Part shown: positions 1 through 13,200 of the stretch, one piece after another | Layout of the letters: every line of letters begins with the position of its first letter | Numbering within the stretch: position 1 is the first letter of the stretch | NCBI GenBank assembly: GCA_022592435.1 | Contig: JABYQS010000015.1 | Coordinates: forward strand, 310,001-374,000 | Direction: 5' to 3' | Source: Cerioporus squamosus | Taxonomy: Eukaryota > Basidiomycota > Agaricomycetes > Polyporales > Polyporaceae | DNA: 64,000 nucleotides | Position numbers and translations under genes: made by a program | The notes under the pieces: model-generated | What the model saw: the letters and a program-made list of their open reading frames with translations, nothing else | The model's database searches: none | What the model was told of the DNA's origin: nothing

Positions 1-3000
1 ATTCACAGCGAAGCGCGGTGATGCATTGTAAGAGCCAAAACGTTTCGCAATATTCTGATGGATGCCGCCTTCAACGTTGTTTGTCCCTCGGATGCATCGG
101 TATATGGTGAGACCATCGCGATCCTTGCCGCTGACCATGTACAGCTGGATGCCCGGAGGATCGGAGTAGTAACCGAGGCGGATGTTCTCGAGGACGTTGG
201 CAGCTTTCTCCCAAGAGGCGTTGTTGAAGAGTGGAAGGCCCGTCGTCGCATCCTTCAATGGTCCATACAAAACTAGGACATCGCGAACGCGCTCAAAGAG
301 AACACTGGGCTTAGGAGCGAAACGCCGGACGCGCCGCCACAGCCAGTCCGGATGAGACAGAAGCATCTGCGCCCACGAGATGTTGCGCTTCTGAAGCACA
401 GCCTCGACCGCGCTCTTGTCGCCAGGATCCGGAAGCAAGATTGCGTCGCGGAGAGCTCGAGTAAAGGGCCGGCGGAACCCGTGATGGATAGGGATCTTGA
501 ACTGGTCCATCAAGTGCCAGATGTCGCCCAAGACACGAGAGCGCACGAGCGGCTCCTGATAGTTTGCTGTAGAGTCCGCAAGTTGCTGAATGAGTACCTG
601 CGCACGAGCGAGCGCTGCGGGATCTGATTGTGCATCCGCTATGGACTCCTCGGTAGCTGGGTCGTACGCGATGTCGTTGTGCCAGTCGCATACATCGTCG
701 TCAATAGCTGCACTAGGCTCTAACTCCACATCGCCGCTGTCCAAGGACGTCGGGTGCTGAGAGGTTGACGGTGTGGGTGGTGTGGCGTGAGGGGAGTCGA
801 CGGCAGCGGCAGCTTCTGCAAGGGGCAGTCCAGACGGCGAGAATGTGGAGCCAGAGAAGATGGAGAGGTTGGGGAGAGGGGAGTCCTGCATCGGTAGGTT
901 GAGTTCTTCGCCCAGATGGTACGGTGCGAGGTCTCGGGTGGCGCAGAGTAGTTCGAATGGGCATGCAGCGGAAATCTGTGTGATGGGAGTCTCCGTACGG
1001 GATGCTAGAAGCTCCTCGCGGACCTTGTACCCCGACTGAATCACCCGCGTGATGTTCACGATGGTACGCGTCTTGGTGACGTTGACATTCTTGAACTTCG
1101 AAGGCCTGTCGAGTGCTATGACGCCATATGCAACTACAGAGCGGCGGTCCCGCGAGAGAAGTTTCACCTGCGTGCCAGGAAGTGTAGAGGCGGTGATTGC
1201 AGTGGTAGGAAGAGGGGCAGGAGATGACAGAGCTTCGTAGACAGCCCATGTAGCGTATACGTCGAGTGCGGCATACTTGACGTGCGCATCGGATAGCGCA
1301 GGCTCATCCCACCCATCGCTGATCCGTACGGACTCATCCTTCGGAAGGTGGCGCCGCAACACGAGGGCAACAAGTTCGGCGAGCCCAGCGTTAGCTTGAC
1401 TTGTAACGCCGCGGGACTGCGACAACAATCCCAGCTCGACTGCACCGACAAAGGGGAGGGAATCGGCCTCCGAGGGGTCCGGAAGGCCGCAGTCATGGTA
1501 GAGACGCGTGAGGTCTGCTTTGATGTGGACCCCGATCTTCTCGACACGGTTGCTTCGGAGGAATACGAGGAGAGTGGTCGGCAGATGTAGGTACCCCTCC
1601 TTCAAGAACTGAGACACCTGTAGGGATAAGTATGCATGAGACGACGTCGCCTAGTAGTACCGCAGTAAGTGACATACCGGGATCAGAAGCACTGACCGCT
1701 TGTACGTCAGTGAAATGAGTGCAACCCGCCCTTGAATGCCGTTGGCACGGTCAACAGACCACTCCATATCCATCGCGACCTGGATCCGAGAAGACTCCGT
1801 GTCTCCGGTAAGTTCCTCTATGATACCGTTGATGCGATGATTGATCTGGTATGTCGAGCTCAGAATTGTGATGTCCCATTCAGACGGGACGACGAGCGGG
1901 GGCAGATCAGAGCTAGGGACTGGGGTAACGTCGCGGAGAAGGGACGGGAGAACGCGCTCGAGTTCGGGCTTATCGCCACGGACATTATCTGTGAAGACCA
2001 GTTGTATGTCGCTATGACCGTACTTGCGAAGAGAGTGCGGTATTCTTGCAAGTAGAGGCATGAATTGGTCGTGTGCTTTCGTCGGGGTGAGCGTCATGGA
2101 CCGGCACTCGCCATACTCATTCACAACGGTGTGAAGAGCGCTGAACACCTCCTCGCCGTTGACCTTGATCAAATGCTTTGGGACCTATGACAGGCTATCA
2201 GTCTGAGGTGGAATACGAATGGTTCAGTTACGTACCTTGTGACTATGATCCATACAAATGATAGTCGCTGGAAGCATGGCCGAATACTGGTCCATCTCCT
2301 CCCCATACTTCTCAATAAGCGTGTTATAGACATCACGGAAGTAGGCCTGCGTTGGAACGAATCCCGCGTACCCACTCAAGTCGGCCCAGTCACTGAACTC
2401 GGTGTGTAGCGCGAGGAAGCTAGTGCTGACAAGGGGCAAGCGAACCTTGACCATTTCCAGGAACTGCGCCATCAGTCGTTCATATCGTCTGTAGTGAAAC
2501 GAACGGATCGTCTTCACGAAGGGCGACGGCCCGAGACCGCGCTGGAACGATGAACGGAGAAGACCGGCGAGTCGATCTGTGAGGCCGTTACGATAGCTAA
2601 GCACGAACGTGAACTCCGCAGTGATGGATGGTGGAAGCACTGAGAGAAGGGATGGCGACCAGCTCGGGTAGACCTTCTTGCAATCTTCATGAGCGCAGTA
2701 GTAGCGGTATCCAATGATATACATATTGTCCTCGACATCGATGATACGGCGAGGAGCGCGGGGAAAGCTCAAGCAGCGGAGCATCACAAAATGACCGTCC
2801 TTGTTCTTCCGGTTTGAACCCTTGCATGCGGGACAGGGAATACGTCGCGGATGTATCAGGAGGTGCGGGAGCCAGACGAAGTATCGCGGCAAGTAGAAAA
2901 GTGCCGGGTGGAGTTGAGCGATGTTTTGTGCCAAGAAGACCGGTGCTCGAGGTACAAAAAGAAACTGCCCGCTGTCGTAGCACGATGGCTTGCCGGACGG

Positions 3001-4231
3001 GTTGCGGGCCATCTCGCATCGTAACCTCTCGCAGACATTGCTGTAGTCTGCCGAGAGCCACAAGGGGAGTGTCGGACGCAGGCGCGTCTTCCCAGTCTGC
3101 GTGTCTGTTGCTCCATCGCCAGACGCACCCTCGCCAGCACCGGTGCCGCCGTCCTCGTCATCCTCGTCATCCTGAGGCTGACCGTCGGCACTGTCCTCTT
3201 CCCGAGCATCCCCACCATCCCACTCTGCATCGTCACCCTCCCAATCGAACTCATAATTGCTGCCTATAACAGCCAGTCAGCGAAGGCAGCTCAGATGAAA
3301 CAGAACGAGGTACGTACCTGTCGTAGTGTCAGCCTGCAGGCTTGTCCTCCACTTCGGGTCTGACAGTGTCGCTATCCGCACAATGTCGATGTCGTCAAGC
3401 GGACGACTCTTCAAAGACGATTGAGCTAAGGAAGAGACGTGAGCGAACAGCACGAGTAGACGTAGTTAGCGACATACATGGCCCTGACTCACTTGATGTC
3501 GGCTGCGAGGAATCACCGGGGTTCGCACACCGTCTGAACCAGGTCGGCGTGCGCTGGCAGCATCCGGACCGGGTGAGGCTCGTGGTACTGAGCTGCGAGG
3601 AGGCTCGGAGGAACCTGTCATGAGTATCGAGGGTTCACGGCTGCGTGTCGTGCTCCCTATGCATAAGCGTTGTCAATATATATTGCCAGCACACAGCCAG
3701 CGTGATGCCTCACCATCCACGACAGAGCTTGCAGCCTCCCGCCGACCTTCACTGCCGGACGCGACATTCTCGAGCTCCCCATTCCCTGACTCCGCAACCG
3801 TGGTCGTTACTGGTGCACCACGAGCTTCGCTTTGCTCCTGCGTCACAGCGGTCGGTCGTGCTTGACCTGCAGGTTGGAAATGAGCCGGTCACAGTCGAGT
3901 TGCGGCAGGGGCAAGTAGCAATATACATACCTTGCGCCGTGAGCGATTTCTTGAAAGAGTTTGTGTTGGGTGTTGCGCATGCTGTTGCGTTCGCTGTCTT
4001 CCTAGGTCGTCCGACTGGGTTCCCCTTCGTGCCTGCGTCAGGTCTGTTCTTGGATCCCTTCGGGCGACCTCTAGGACGTTTCGGGGGCTTGGGATTGGAC
4101 GTGTCGGTAGCGAAGCTCCCAGAAGACGCCTCCATGCGCGATGAGCCTAGCACTGGGGTCAGACGTGCTCTATATGGTGCAGAGGTGTTCCGAGAGGAAG
4201 ACGTGTCAAAAGACTGCCCAAATGCGTACAC
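1..4231 (-). pseudogene. Transposase-exonuclease gene of copy A, partial, one frameshift
   Basis: Same gene as in the complete copies. It starts at 4231 with MYAFGQS and runs off the left edge inside the exon that carries the candidate catalytic Glu. The Cys-rich/first-Asp exon (about 2236-3262) and the second-Asp/exonuclease exon (1678-2184) are open. The exon that begins at 1617 also reads open to the window edge, which shows that the frame breaks of copy B are private to B. The single lesion I see is one G missing from a run of five at 3518-3521 in exon 3; all other copies have five. It is either a real frameshift or a homopolymer error. Confidence 0.7.
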
Positions 4232-4339
4232 AAAGGGATGACGTAGAGTGTTTACACGAGTTACTTGTGCCCCATAAGTAGTAAGTCATTTTCAAACTCA
4301 GTCACCTCAGGTCCCCGCTACACCTATAGTTCAAGTGCC
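1..4339 (-). mobile_element. Transposon copy A, cut by the window start
   Basis: This is the right-hand (5' gene end) part of the leftmost visible copy. It ends at 4339 with a right terminal inverted repeat (4314-4339) and is joined through TCGCTA to the next copy. The left terminus and the last exons of the transposase lie outside the window. Confidence 0.9.
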
Positions 4340-4371
4340 TCGCTAGGCTCTTGACTTATAGGCGTAGCGGG
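4314..4371. repeat. Abutted transposon ends, A-right / TCGCTA / B-left
   Basis: The right terminus (4314-4339, ending GTTCAAGTGCC) and the left terminus (4346-4371, starting GGCTCTTGACTTATAGG) face each other across the six bases TCGCTA. Read as inverted repeats they share GGC, CTTGA, TATAGG and GTAGCGGG, 22 of 26 positions. The layout resembles the joined ends of an excised circle or of a tandem dimer. Confidence 0.9.
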
Positions 4372-4377
4372 CCCCCG

Positions 4378-4462
4378 AAAATTAATTAAATTAAATGAAA
4401 TTAAAGAAATTAAATCGTAGGGGGAGGAGGAGAAGGAGGGCGCGACAGGTATTTGTCGCGCC
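4378..4462. repeat. Subterminal AT-rich block and 9-bp hairpin (copy B; also C and D)
   Basis: Just inside the left terminus is a 38-base run made almost only of A and T (4378-4415; 10299-10336 in C, 16220-16257 in D). A perfect inverted repeat GGCGCGACA / TGTCGCGCC with a 6-base loop follows (4439-4462; 10360-10383; 16281-16304). The block lies downstream of the transposase stop codon. It may serve transposase binding through the AT-hooks or transcript 3'-end formation; both are inference. Confidence 0.6.
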
Positions 4463-4667
4463 ATTTGGTGGAACAAGATCCGCGAAGTGTGCCGTCGACG
4501 AGACCGTGCACTACAAGATGATAGAGTATGACGTACGCGTGTTCCAAGAACTAGAGCCGAGTATGTACTCGCTACCTCTGCAGCCCGCCCGGAGTCGGTT
4601 CACTTGAAGATGAGCCGTCTTCTCGACTGTGGTTAAGAGCCTGACACCATGACGTCCGTGCTACGGC

Positions 4668-7600
4668 TTAGCCTCGCTTCGGCTGCGTAGGCTAGATGCG
4701 GAGTTTGAGTGAGCGTAAAACAGCTGCATCATGACAGACGTACCTTGCAAGGTCGTGATAGGAAGATGCCTTCGCAATTGGGCTGCTTGCAGCGCTTGCA
4801 TGTCCGAATCTTGCGGGTCCTGGCCGTTGGTCCAGAGCTATCGTGTGTGTGCGTAGCGTTGAGGTGTTGGGAGATGGTCATAGGCATCATCTCTGCGACG
4901 ACTGGAGGAGCGAATGCCACCGTCTCCGGGCCCGGATGCTTGCGCTTTGCCGCTGTTCGACCCGTGCCAGCAGCATTTGATGGTCCCTCAAAGTATGGGA
5001 ACTGCACGCTCGTCTGTTGCATGCTGATCTGGCCGAGGAGAATCCCGACATGCCACGGATCCTCCGAGGTGCCGCCGCTTGATGATGGTGCCGTATACGG
5101 ATCGTGATTGGCGTTTGAACGGTGCGAGCCATGTCGGAGTTCGTCGTTGAGCGTTGCGCGGGGATAGACAGAGATGGAAGGCATAGAGGAGACACAGGGG
5201 ACAAGCAGGCGTCTGATTTGGTCGCAAGCAGCCTTGTACTGCTCAACGGAATTCTCTTCGTTGCGGTAGTCGAGCCAGATCTTGTAGTATGCCTTGAGAT
5301 GTTCGGGAAGCTATGACACATTGATTAGCTTCACGCGAGCGACGAAACACGGATGAGCGAACCTTGTAGAATATGTTCTTGCCATCACAGTAGGCCGACC
5401 ATTCCTGAGCTACCGTTACCCAGTTTGGCTGCTTTGCGCCTGAGAAAGGGCCGTTCGGTCGCTTCGCAAGGACCCGGAAAAGAGAACGCTCTTCGGGCGT
5501 GTGAATGGGAAGGATGGCGACCAGTGTACCCTGTTGCGCAGCCAGGTAGACATGTCGGATCTTCTCTGACCGTGCGAAGTCCGAGCGGTATGGGAGCATC
5601 GCGAGCTTCGTCCGTGTGGTCTCAGGGAGAGGTAGTAGCCCAAAGACCTCGGTCGTAGGCTCGTAGTCGTTCCCATTCACCCAACAGTCGATGGCGCGGG
5701 GTGCTGACGTGGTCGATCGGGGTACAAACACAGCGGCGGTCTCGTCCACGAGTCTGGCTATGCGGTTCCTGAGCCAGACGTCGTACGAGCCCTGGTACGG
5801 CTTGCCAGTCCGGTTCAGGGTGCCGAACCTGCCGGTGAATGTTCTATCAGCAAAGGCTCGTGGGATAAGTGAGGATAATGCCATACCGCGACATTATGAC
5901 AGAATCGATAATCACGTATGAGATTCACAGCGAAGCGCGGTGATGCATTGTAAGAGCCAAAACGTTTCGCAATATTCTGATGGATGCCGCCTTCAACGTT
6001 GTTTGTCCCTCGGATGCATCGGTATATGGTGAGACCATCGCGATCCTTGCCGCTGACCATGTACAGCTGGATGCCCGGAGGATCGGAGTAGTAACCGAGG
6101 CGGATGTTCTCGAGGACGTTGGCAGCTTTCTCCCAAGAGGCGTTGTTGAAGAGTGGAAGGCCCGTCGTCGCATCCTTCAATGGTCCATACAAAACTAGGA
6201 CATCGCGAACGCGCTCAAAGAGAACACTGGGCTTAGGAGCGAAACGCCGGACGCGCCGCCACAGCCAGTCCGGATGAGACAGAAGCATCTGCGCCCACGA
6301 GATGTTGCGCTTCTGAAGCACAGCCTCGACCGCGCTCTTGTCGCCAGGATCCGGAAGCAAGATTGCGTCGCGGAGAGCTCGAGTAAAGGGCCGGCGGAAC
6401 CCGTGATGGATAGGGATCTTGAACTGGTCCATCAAGTGCCAGATGTCGCCCAAGACACGAGAGCGCACGAGCGGCTCCTGATAGTTTGCTGTAGAGTCCG
6501 CAAGTTGCTGAATGAGTACCTGCGCACGAGCGAGCGCTGCGGGATCTGATTGTGCATCCGCTATGGACTCCTCGGTAGCTGGGTCGTACGCGATGTCGTT
6601 GTGCCAGTCGCATACATCGTCGTCAATAGCTGCACTAGGCTCTAACTCCACATCGCCGCTGTCCAAGGACGTCGGGTGCTGAGAGGTTGACGGTGTGGGT
6701 GGTGTGGCGTGAGGGGAGTCGACGGCAGCGGCAGCTTCTGCAAGGGGCAGTCCAGACGGCGAGAATGTGGAGCCAGAGAAGATGGAGAGGTTGGGGAGAG
6801 GGGAGTCCTGCATCGGTAGGTTGAGTTCTTCGCCCAGATGGTACGGTGCGAGGTCTCGGGTGGCGCAGAGTAGTTCGAATGGGCATGCAGCGGAAATCTG
6901 TGTGATGGGAGTCTCCGTACGGGATGCTAGAAGCTCCTCGCGGACCTTGTACCCGACTGAATCACCCGCGTGATGTTCACGATGGTACGCGTCTTGGTGA
7001 CGTTGACATTCTTGAACTTCGAAGGCCTGTCGAGTGCTATGACGCCATATGCAACTACAGAGCGGCGGTCCCGCGAGAGAAGTTTCACCTGCGTGCCAGG
7101 AAGTGTAGAGGCGGTGATTGCAGTGGTAGGAAGAGGGGCAGGAGATGACAGAGCTTCGTAGACAGCCCATGTAGCGTATACGTCGAGTGCGGCATACTTG
7201 ACGTGCGCATCGGATAGCGCAGGCTCATCCCACCCATCGCTGATCCGTACGGACTCATCCTTCGGAAGGTGGCGCCGCAACACGAGGGCAACAAGTTCGG
7301 CGAGCCCAGCGTTAGCTTGACTTGTAACGCCGCGGGACTGCGACAACAATCCCAGCTCGACTGCACCGACAAAGGGGAGGGAATCGGCCTCCGAGGGGTC
7401 CGGAAGGCCGCAGTCATGGTAGAGACGCGTGAGGTCTGCTTTGATGTGGACCCCGATCTTCTCGACACGTTGCTTCGGAGGAATACGAGGAGAGTGGTCG
7501 GCAGATGTAGGTACCCCTCCTTCAAGAACTGAGACACCTGTAGGGATAAGTATGCATGAGACGACGTCGCCTAGTAGTACCGCAGTAAGTGACATACCGG

Positions 7601-10152
7601 GATCAGAAGCACTGACCGCTTGTACGTCAGTGAAATGAGTGCAACCCGCCCTTGAATGCCGTTGGCACGGTCAACAGACCACTCCATATCCATCGCGACC
7701 TGGATCCGAGAAGACTCCGTGTCTCCGGTAAGTTCCTCTATGATACCGTTGATGCGATGATTGATCTGGTATGTCGAGCTCAGAATTGTGATGTCCCATT
7801 CAGACGGGACGACGAGCGGGGGCAGATCAGAGCTAGGGACTGGGGTAACGTCGCGGAGAAGGGACGGGAGAACGCGCTCGAGTTCGGGCTTATCGCCACG
7901 GACATTATCTGTGAAGACCAGTTGTATGTCGCTATGACCGTACTTGCGAAGAGAGTGCGGTATTCTTGCAAGTAGAGGCATGAATTGGTCGTGTGCTTTC
8001 GTCGGGGTGAGCGTCATGGACCGGCACTCGCCATACTCATTCACAACGGTGTGAAGAGCGCTGAACACCTCCTCGCCGTTGACCTTGATCAAATGCTTTG
8101 GGACCTATGACAGGCTATCAGTCTGAGGTGGAATACGAATGGTTCAGTTACGTACCTTGTGACTATGATCCATACAAATGATAGTCGCTGGAAGCATGGC
8201 CGAATACTGGTCCATCTCCTCCCCATACTTCTCAATAAGCGTGTTATAGACATCACGGAAGTAGGCCTGCGTTGGAACGAATCCCGCGTACCCACTCAAG
8301 TCGGCCCAGTCACTGAACTCGGTGTGTAGCGCGAGGAAGCTAGTGCTGACAAGGGGCAAGCGAACCTTGACCATTTCCAGGAACTGCGCCATCAGTCGTT
8401 CATATCGTCTGTAGTGAAACGAACGGATCGTCTTCACGAAGGGCGACGGCCCGAGACCGCGCTGGAACGATGAACGGAGAAGACCGGCGAGTCGATCTGT
8501 GAGGCCGTTACGATAGCTAAGCACGAACGTGAACTCCGCAGTGATGGATGGTGGAAGCACTGAGAGAAGGGATGGCGACCAGCTCGGGTAGACCTTCTTG
8601 CAATCTTCATGAGCGCAGTAGTAGCGGTATCCAATGATATACATATTGTCCTCGACATCGATGATACGGCGAGGAGCGCGGGGAAAGCTCAAGCAGCGGA
8701 GCATCACAAAATGACCGTCCTTGTTCTTCCGGTTTGAACCCTTGCATGCGGGACAGGGAATACGTCGCGGATGTATCAGGAGGTGCGGGAGCCAGACGAA
8801 GTATCGCGGCAAGTAGAAAAGTGCCGGGTGGAGTTGAGCGATGTTTTGTGCCAAGAAGACCGGTGCTCGAGGTACAAAAAGAAACTGCCCGCTGTCGTAG
8901 CACGATGGCTTGCCGGACGGGTTGCGGGCCATCTCGCATCGTAACCTCTCGCAGACATTGCTGTAGTCTGCCGAGAGCCACAAGGGGAGTGTCGGACGCA
9001 GGCGCGTCTTCCCAGTCTGCGTGTCTGTTGCTCCATCGCCAGACGCACCCTCGCCAGCACCGGTGCCGCCGTCCTCGTCATCCTCGTCATCCTGAGGCTG
9101 ACCGTCGGCACTGTCCTCTTCCCGAGCATCCCCACCATCCCACTCTGCATCGTCACCCTCCCAATCGAACTCATAATTGCTGCCTATAACAGCCAGTCAG
9201 CGAAGGCAGCTCAGATGAAACAGAACGAGGTACGTACCTGTCGTAGTGTCAGCCTGCAGGCTTGTCCTCCACTTCGGGTCTGACAGTGTCGCTATCCGCA
9301 CAATGTCGATGTCGTCAAGCGGACGACTCTTCAAAGACGATTGAGCTAAGGAAGAGACGTGAGCGAACAGCACGAGTAGACGTAGTTAGCGACATACATG
9401 GCCCTGACTCACTTGATGTCGGCTGCGAGGAATCACCGGGGGTTCGCACACCGTCTGAACCAGGTCGGCGTGCGCTGGCAGCATCCGGACCGGGTGAGGC
9501 TCGTGGTACTGAGCTGCGAGGAGGCTCGGAGGAACCTGTCATGAGTATCGAGGGTTCACGGCTGCGTGTCGTGCTCCCTATGCATAAGCGTTGTCAATAT
9601 ATATTGCCAGCACACAGCCAGCGTGATGCCTCACCATCCACGACAGAGCTTGCAGCCTCCCGCCGACCTTCACTGCCGGACGCGACATTCTCGAGCTCCC
9701 CATTCCCTGACTCCGCAACCGTGGTCGTTACTGGTGCACCACGAGCTTCGCTTTGCTCCTGCGTCACAGCGGTCGGTCGTGCTTGACCTGCAGGTTGGAA
9801 ATGAGCCGGTCACAGTCGAGTTGCGGCAGGGGCAAGTAGCAATATACATACCTTGCGCCGTGAGCGATTTCTTGAAAGAGTTTGTGTTGGGTGTTGCGCA
9901 TGCTGTTGCGTTCGCTGTCTTCCTAGGTCGTCCGACTGGGTTCCCCTTCGTGCCTGCGTCAGGTCTGTTCTTGGATCCCTTCGGGCGACCTCTAGGACGT
10001 TTCGGGGGCTTGGGATTGGACGTGTCGGTAGCGAAGCTCCCAGAAGACGCCTCCATGCGCGATGAGCCTAGCACTGGGGTCAGACGTGCTCTATATGGTG
10101 CAGAGGTGTTCCGAGAGGAAGACGTGTCAAAAGACTGCCCAAATGCGTACAC
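4668..10152 (-). pseudogene. Transposase-exonuclease gene of copy B, three frame lesions
   Basis: Ten-exon gene as described for copy C, from ATG at 10152 to TAA at 4668-4670. The N-terminal half is intact: AT-hooks, acidic stretch, Cys-rich domain, first and second Asp and exonuclease motif I. Three single-base differences from the other copies break the C-terminal half. One C is lost near 6952-6954, one G is lost near 7469 just before exonuclease motif II, and one A is gained at 5826-5827 at the start of exon 8. All three fall in short homopolymers, so sequencing error is an alternative to decay. Confidence 0.75.
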
Positions 10153-10234
10153 AAAGGGATGACGTAGAGTGTTTACACGAGTTACTTGTGCCCCATAAGT
10201 AGTAAGTCATTTTCAAACTCAGTCACCTCAGGTC

Positions 10235-10292
10235 CCCGCTACACCTATAGTTCAAGTGCCTCGCTAGGCTCTTGACTTATAGGCGTAGCGGG
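10235..10292. repeat. Abutted transposon ends, B-right / TCGCTA / C-left
   Basis: Identical arrangement to the first junction: right terminal inverted repeat 10235-10260, spacer TCGCTA 10261-10266, left terminal inverted repeat 10267-10292. Confidence 0.9.
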
Positions 10293-13200
10293 CCCCCGAA
10301 AATTAATTAAATTAAATGAAATTAAAGAAATTAAATCGTAGGGGGAGGAGGAGAAGGAGGGCGCGACAGGTATTTGTCGCGCCATTTGGTGGAACAAGAT
10401 CCGCGAAGTGTGCCGTCGACGAGACCGTGCACTACAAGATGATAGAGTATGACGTACGCGTGTTCCAAGAACTAGAGCCGAGTATGTACTCGCTACCTCT
10501 GCAGCCCGCCCGGAGTCGGTTCACTTGAAGATGAGCCGTCTTCTCGACTGTGGTTAAGAGCCTGACACCATGACGTCCGTGCTACGGCTTAGCCTCGCTT
10601 CGGCTGCGTAGGCTAGATGCGGAGTTTGAGTGAGCGTAAAACAGCTGCATCATGACAGACGTACCTTGCAAGGTCGTGATAGGAAGATGCCTTCGCAATT
10701 GGGCTGCTTGCAGCGCTTGCATGTCCGAATCTTGCGGGTCCTGGCCGTTGGTCCAGAGCTATCGTGTGTGTGCGTAGCGTTGAGGTGTTGGGAGATGGTC
10801 ATAGGCATCATCTCTGCGACGACTGGAGGAGCGAATGCCACCGTCTCCGGGCCCGGATGCTTGCGCTTTGCCGCTGTTCGACCCGTGCCAGCAGCATTTG
10901 ATGGTCCCTCAAAGTATGGGAACTGCACGCTCGTCTGTTGCATGCTGATCTGGCCGAGGAGAATCCCGACATGCCACGGATCCTCCGAGGTGCCGCCGCT
11001 TGATGATGGTGCCGTATACGGATCGTGATTGGCGTTTGAACGGTGCGAGCCATGTCGGAGTTCGTCGTTGAGCGTTGCGCGGGGATAGACAGAGATGGAA
11101 GGCATAGAGGAGACACAGGGGACAAGCAGGCGTCTGATTTGGTCGCAAGCAGCCTTGTACTGCTCAACGGAATTCTCTTCGTTGCGGTAGTCGAGCCAGA
11201 TCTTGTAGTATGCCTTGAGATGTTCGGGAAGCTATGACACATTGATTAGCTTCACGCGAGCGACGAAACACGGATGAGCGAACCTTGTAGAATATGTTCT
11301 TGCCATCACAGTAGGCCGACCATTCCTGAGCTACCGTTACCCAGTTTGGCTGCTTTGCGCCTGAGAAAGGGCCGTTCGGTCGCTTCGCAAGGACCCGGAA
11401 AAGAGAACGCTCTTCGGGCGTGTGAATGGGAAGGATGGCGACCAGTGTACCCTGTTGCGCAGCCAGGTAGACATGTCGGATCTTCTCTGACCGTGCGAAG
11501 TCCGAGCGGTATGGGAGCATCGCGAGCTTCGTCCGTGTGGTCTCAGGGAGAGGTAGTAGCCCAAAGACCTCGGTCGTAGGCTCGTAGTCGTTCCCATTCA
11601 CCCAACAGTCGATGGCGCGGGGTGCTGACGTGGTCGATCGGGGTACAAACACAGCGGCGGTCTCGTCCACGAGTCTGGCTATGCGGTTCCTGAGCCAGAC
11701 GTCGTACGAGCCCTGGTACGGCTTGCCAGTCCGGTTCAGGGTGCCGACCTGCCGGTGAATGTTCTATCAGCAAAGGCTCGTGGGATAAGTGAGGATAATG
11801 CCATACCGCGACATTATGACAGAATCGATAATCACGTATGAGATTCACAGCGAAGCGCGGTGATGCATTGTAAGAGCCAAAACGTTTCGCAATATTCTGA
11901 TGGATGCCGCCTTCAACGTTGTTTGTCCCTCGGATGCATCGGTATATGGTGAGACCATCGCGATCCTTGCCGCTGACCATGTACAGCTGGATGCCCGGAG
12001 GATCGGAGTAGTAACCGAGGCGGATGTTCTCGAGGACGTTGGCAGCTTTCTCCCAAGAGGCGTTGTTGAAGAGTGGAAGGCCCGTCGTCGCATCCTTCAA
12101 TGGTCCATACAAAACTAGGACATCGCGAACGCGCTCAAAGAGAACACTGGGCTTAGGAGCGAAACGCCGGACGCGCCGCCACAGCCAGTCCGGATGAGAC
12201 AGAAGCATCTGCGCCCACGAGATGTTGCGCTTCTGAAGCACAGCCTCGACCGCGCTCTTGTCGCCAGGATCCGGAAGCAAGATTGCGTCGCGGAGAGCTC
12301 GAGTAAAGGGCCGGCGGAACCCGTGATGGATAGGGATCTTGAACTGGTCCATCAAGTGCCAGATGTCGCCCAAGACACGAGAGCGCACGAGCGGCTCCTG
12401 ATAGTTTGCTGTAGAGTCCGCAAGTTGCTGAATGAGTACCTGCGCACGAGCGAGCGCTGCGGGATCTGATTGTGCATCCGCTATGGACTCCTCGGTAGCT
12501 GGGTCGTACGCGATGTCGTTGTGCCAGTCGCATACATCGTCGTCAATAGCTGCACTAGGCTCTAACTCCACATCGCCGCTGTCCAAGGACGTCGGGTGCT
12601 GAGAGGTTGACGGTGTGGGTGGTGTGGCGTGAGGGGAGTCGACGGCAGCGGCAGCTTCTGCAAGGGGCAGTCCAGACGGCGAGAATGTGGAGCCAGAGAA
12701 GATGGAGAGGTTGGGGAGAGGGGAGTCCTGCATCGGTAGGTTGAGTTCTTCGCCCAGATGGTACGGTGCGAGGTCTCGGGTGGCGCAGAGTAGTTCGAAT
12801 GGGCATGCAGCGGAAATCTGTGTGATGGGAGTCTCCGTACGGGATGCTAGAAGCTCCTCGCGGACCTTGTACCCCGACTGAATCACCCGCGTGATGTTCA
12901 CGATGGTACGCGTCTTGGTGACGTTGACATTCTTGAACTTCGAAGGCCTGTCGAGTGCTATGACGCCATATGCAACTACAGAGCGGCGGTCCCGCGAGAG
13001 AAGTTTCACCTGCGTGCCAGGAAGTGTAGAGGCGGTGATTGCAGTGGTAGGAAGAGGGGCAGGAGATGACAGAGCTTCGTAGACAGCCCATGTAGCGTAT
13101 ACGTCGAGTGCGGCATACTTGACGTGCGCATCGGATAGCGCAGGCTCATCCCACCCATCGCTGATCCGTACGGACTCATCCTTCGGAAGGTGGCGCCGCA

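Larger units (their letters stand above)
4346..10260 (-). mobile_element. Transposon copy B, complete, 5915 bp
   Basis: Bounded by a left terminal inverted repeat (4346-4371) and a right one (10235-10260), which match at 22 of 26 positions when one is reverse-complemented. The termini begin GGC and end GCC. The copy contains the full ten-exon transposase gene on the minus strand, an AT-rich block and a small hairpin next to the left end. No target-site duplication can be tested, because both sides are other copies joined through TCGCTA. Confidence 0.9.

Noticed and set aside
2224..3063. Treating the 279-codon frame ending SHKVRN as a complete protein
   Set aside because: It ends in a splice donor (GTACGTAAC) right after SHK and continues with VPKHLIKVNG in the next exon.
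9566..10162. Long plus-strand frame antisense to the AT-hook exon (also at 3645, 15487 and 21401)
   Set aside because: It mirrors the spliced minus-strand exons, crosses their introns and has no domain; it is a shadow of the GC-rich coding strand.
11543..11806. Read-through of the large transposase exon into HYPHLSHEPLLIEHS and beyond
   Set aside because: The stretch is a 57-base intron (donor GTATGG, branch CTGAT, acceptor GGCAG); splicing continues in phase with VGTLNRTGKPYQG.
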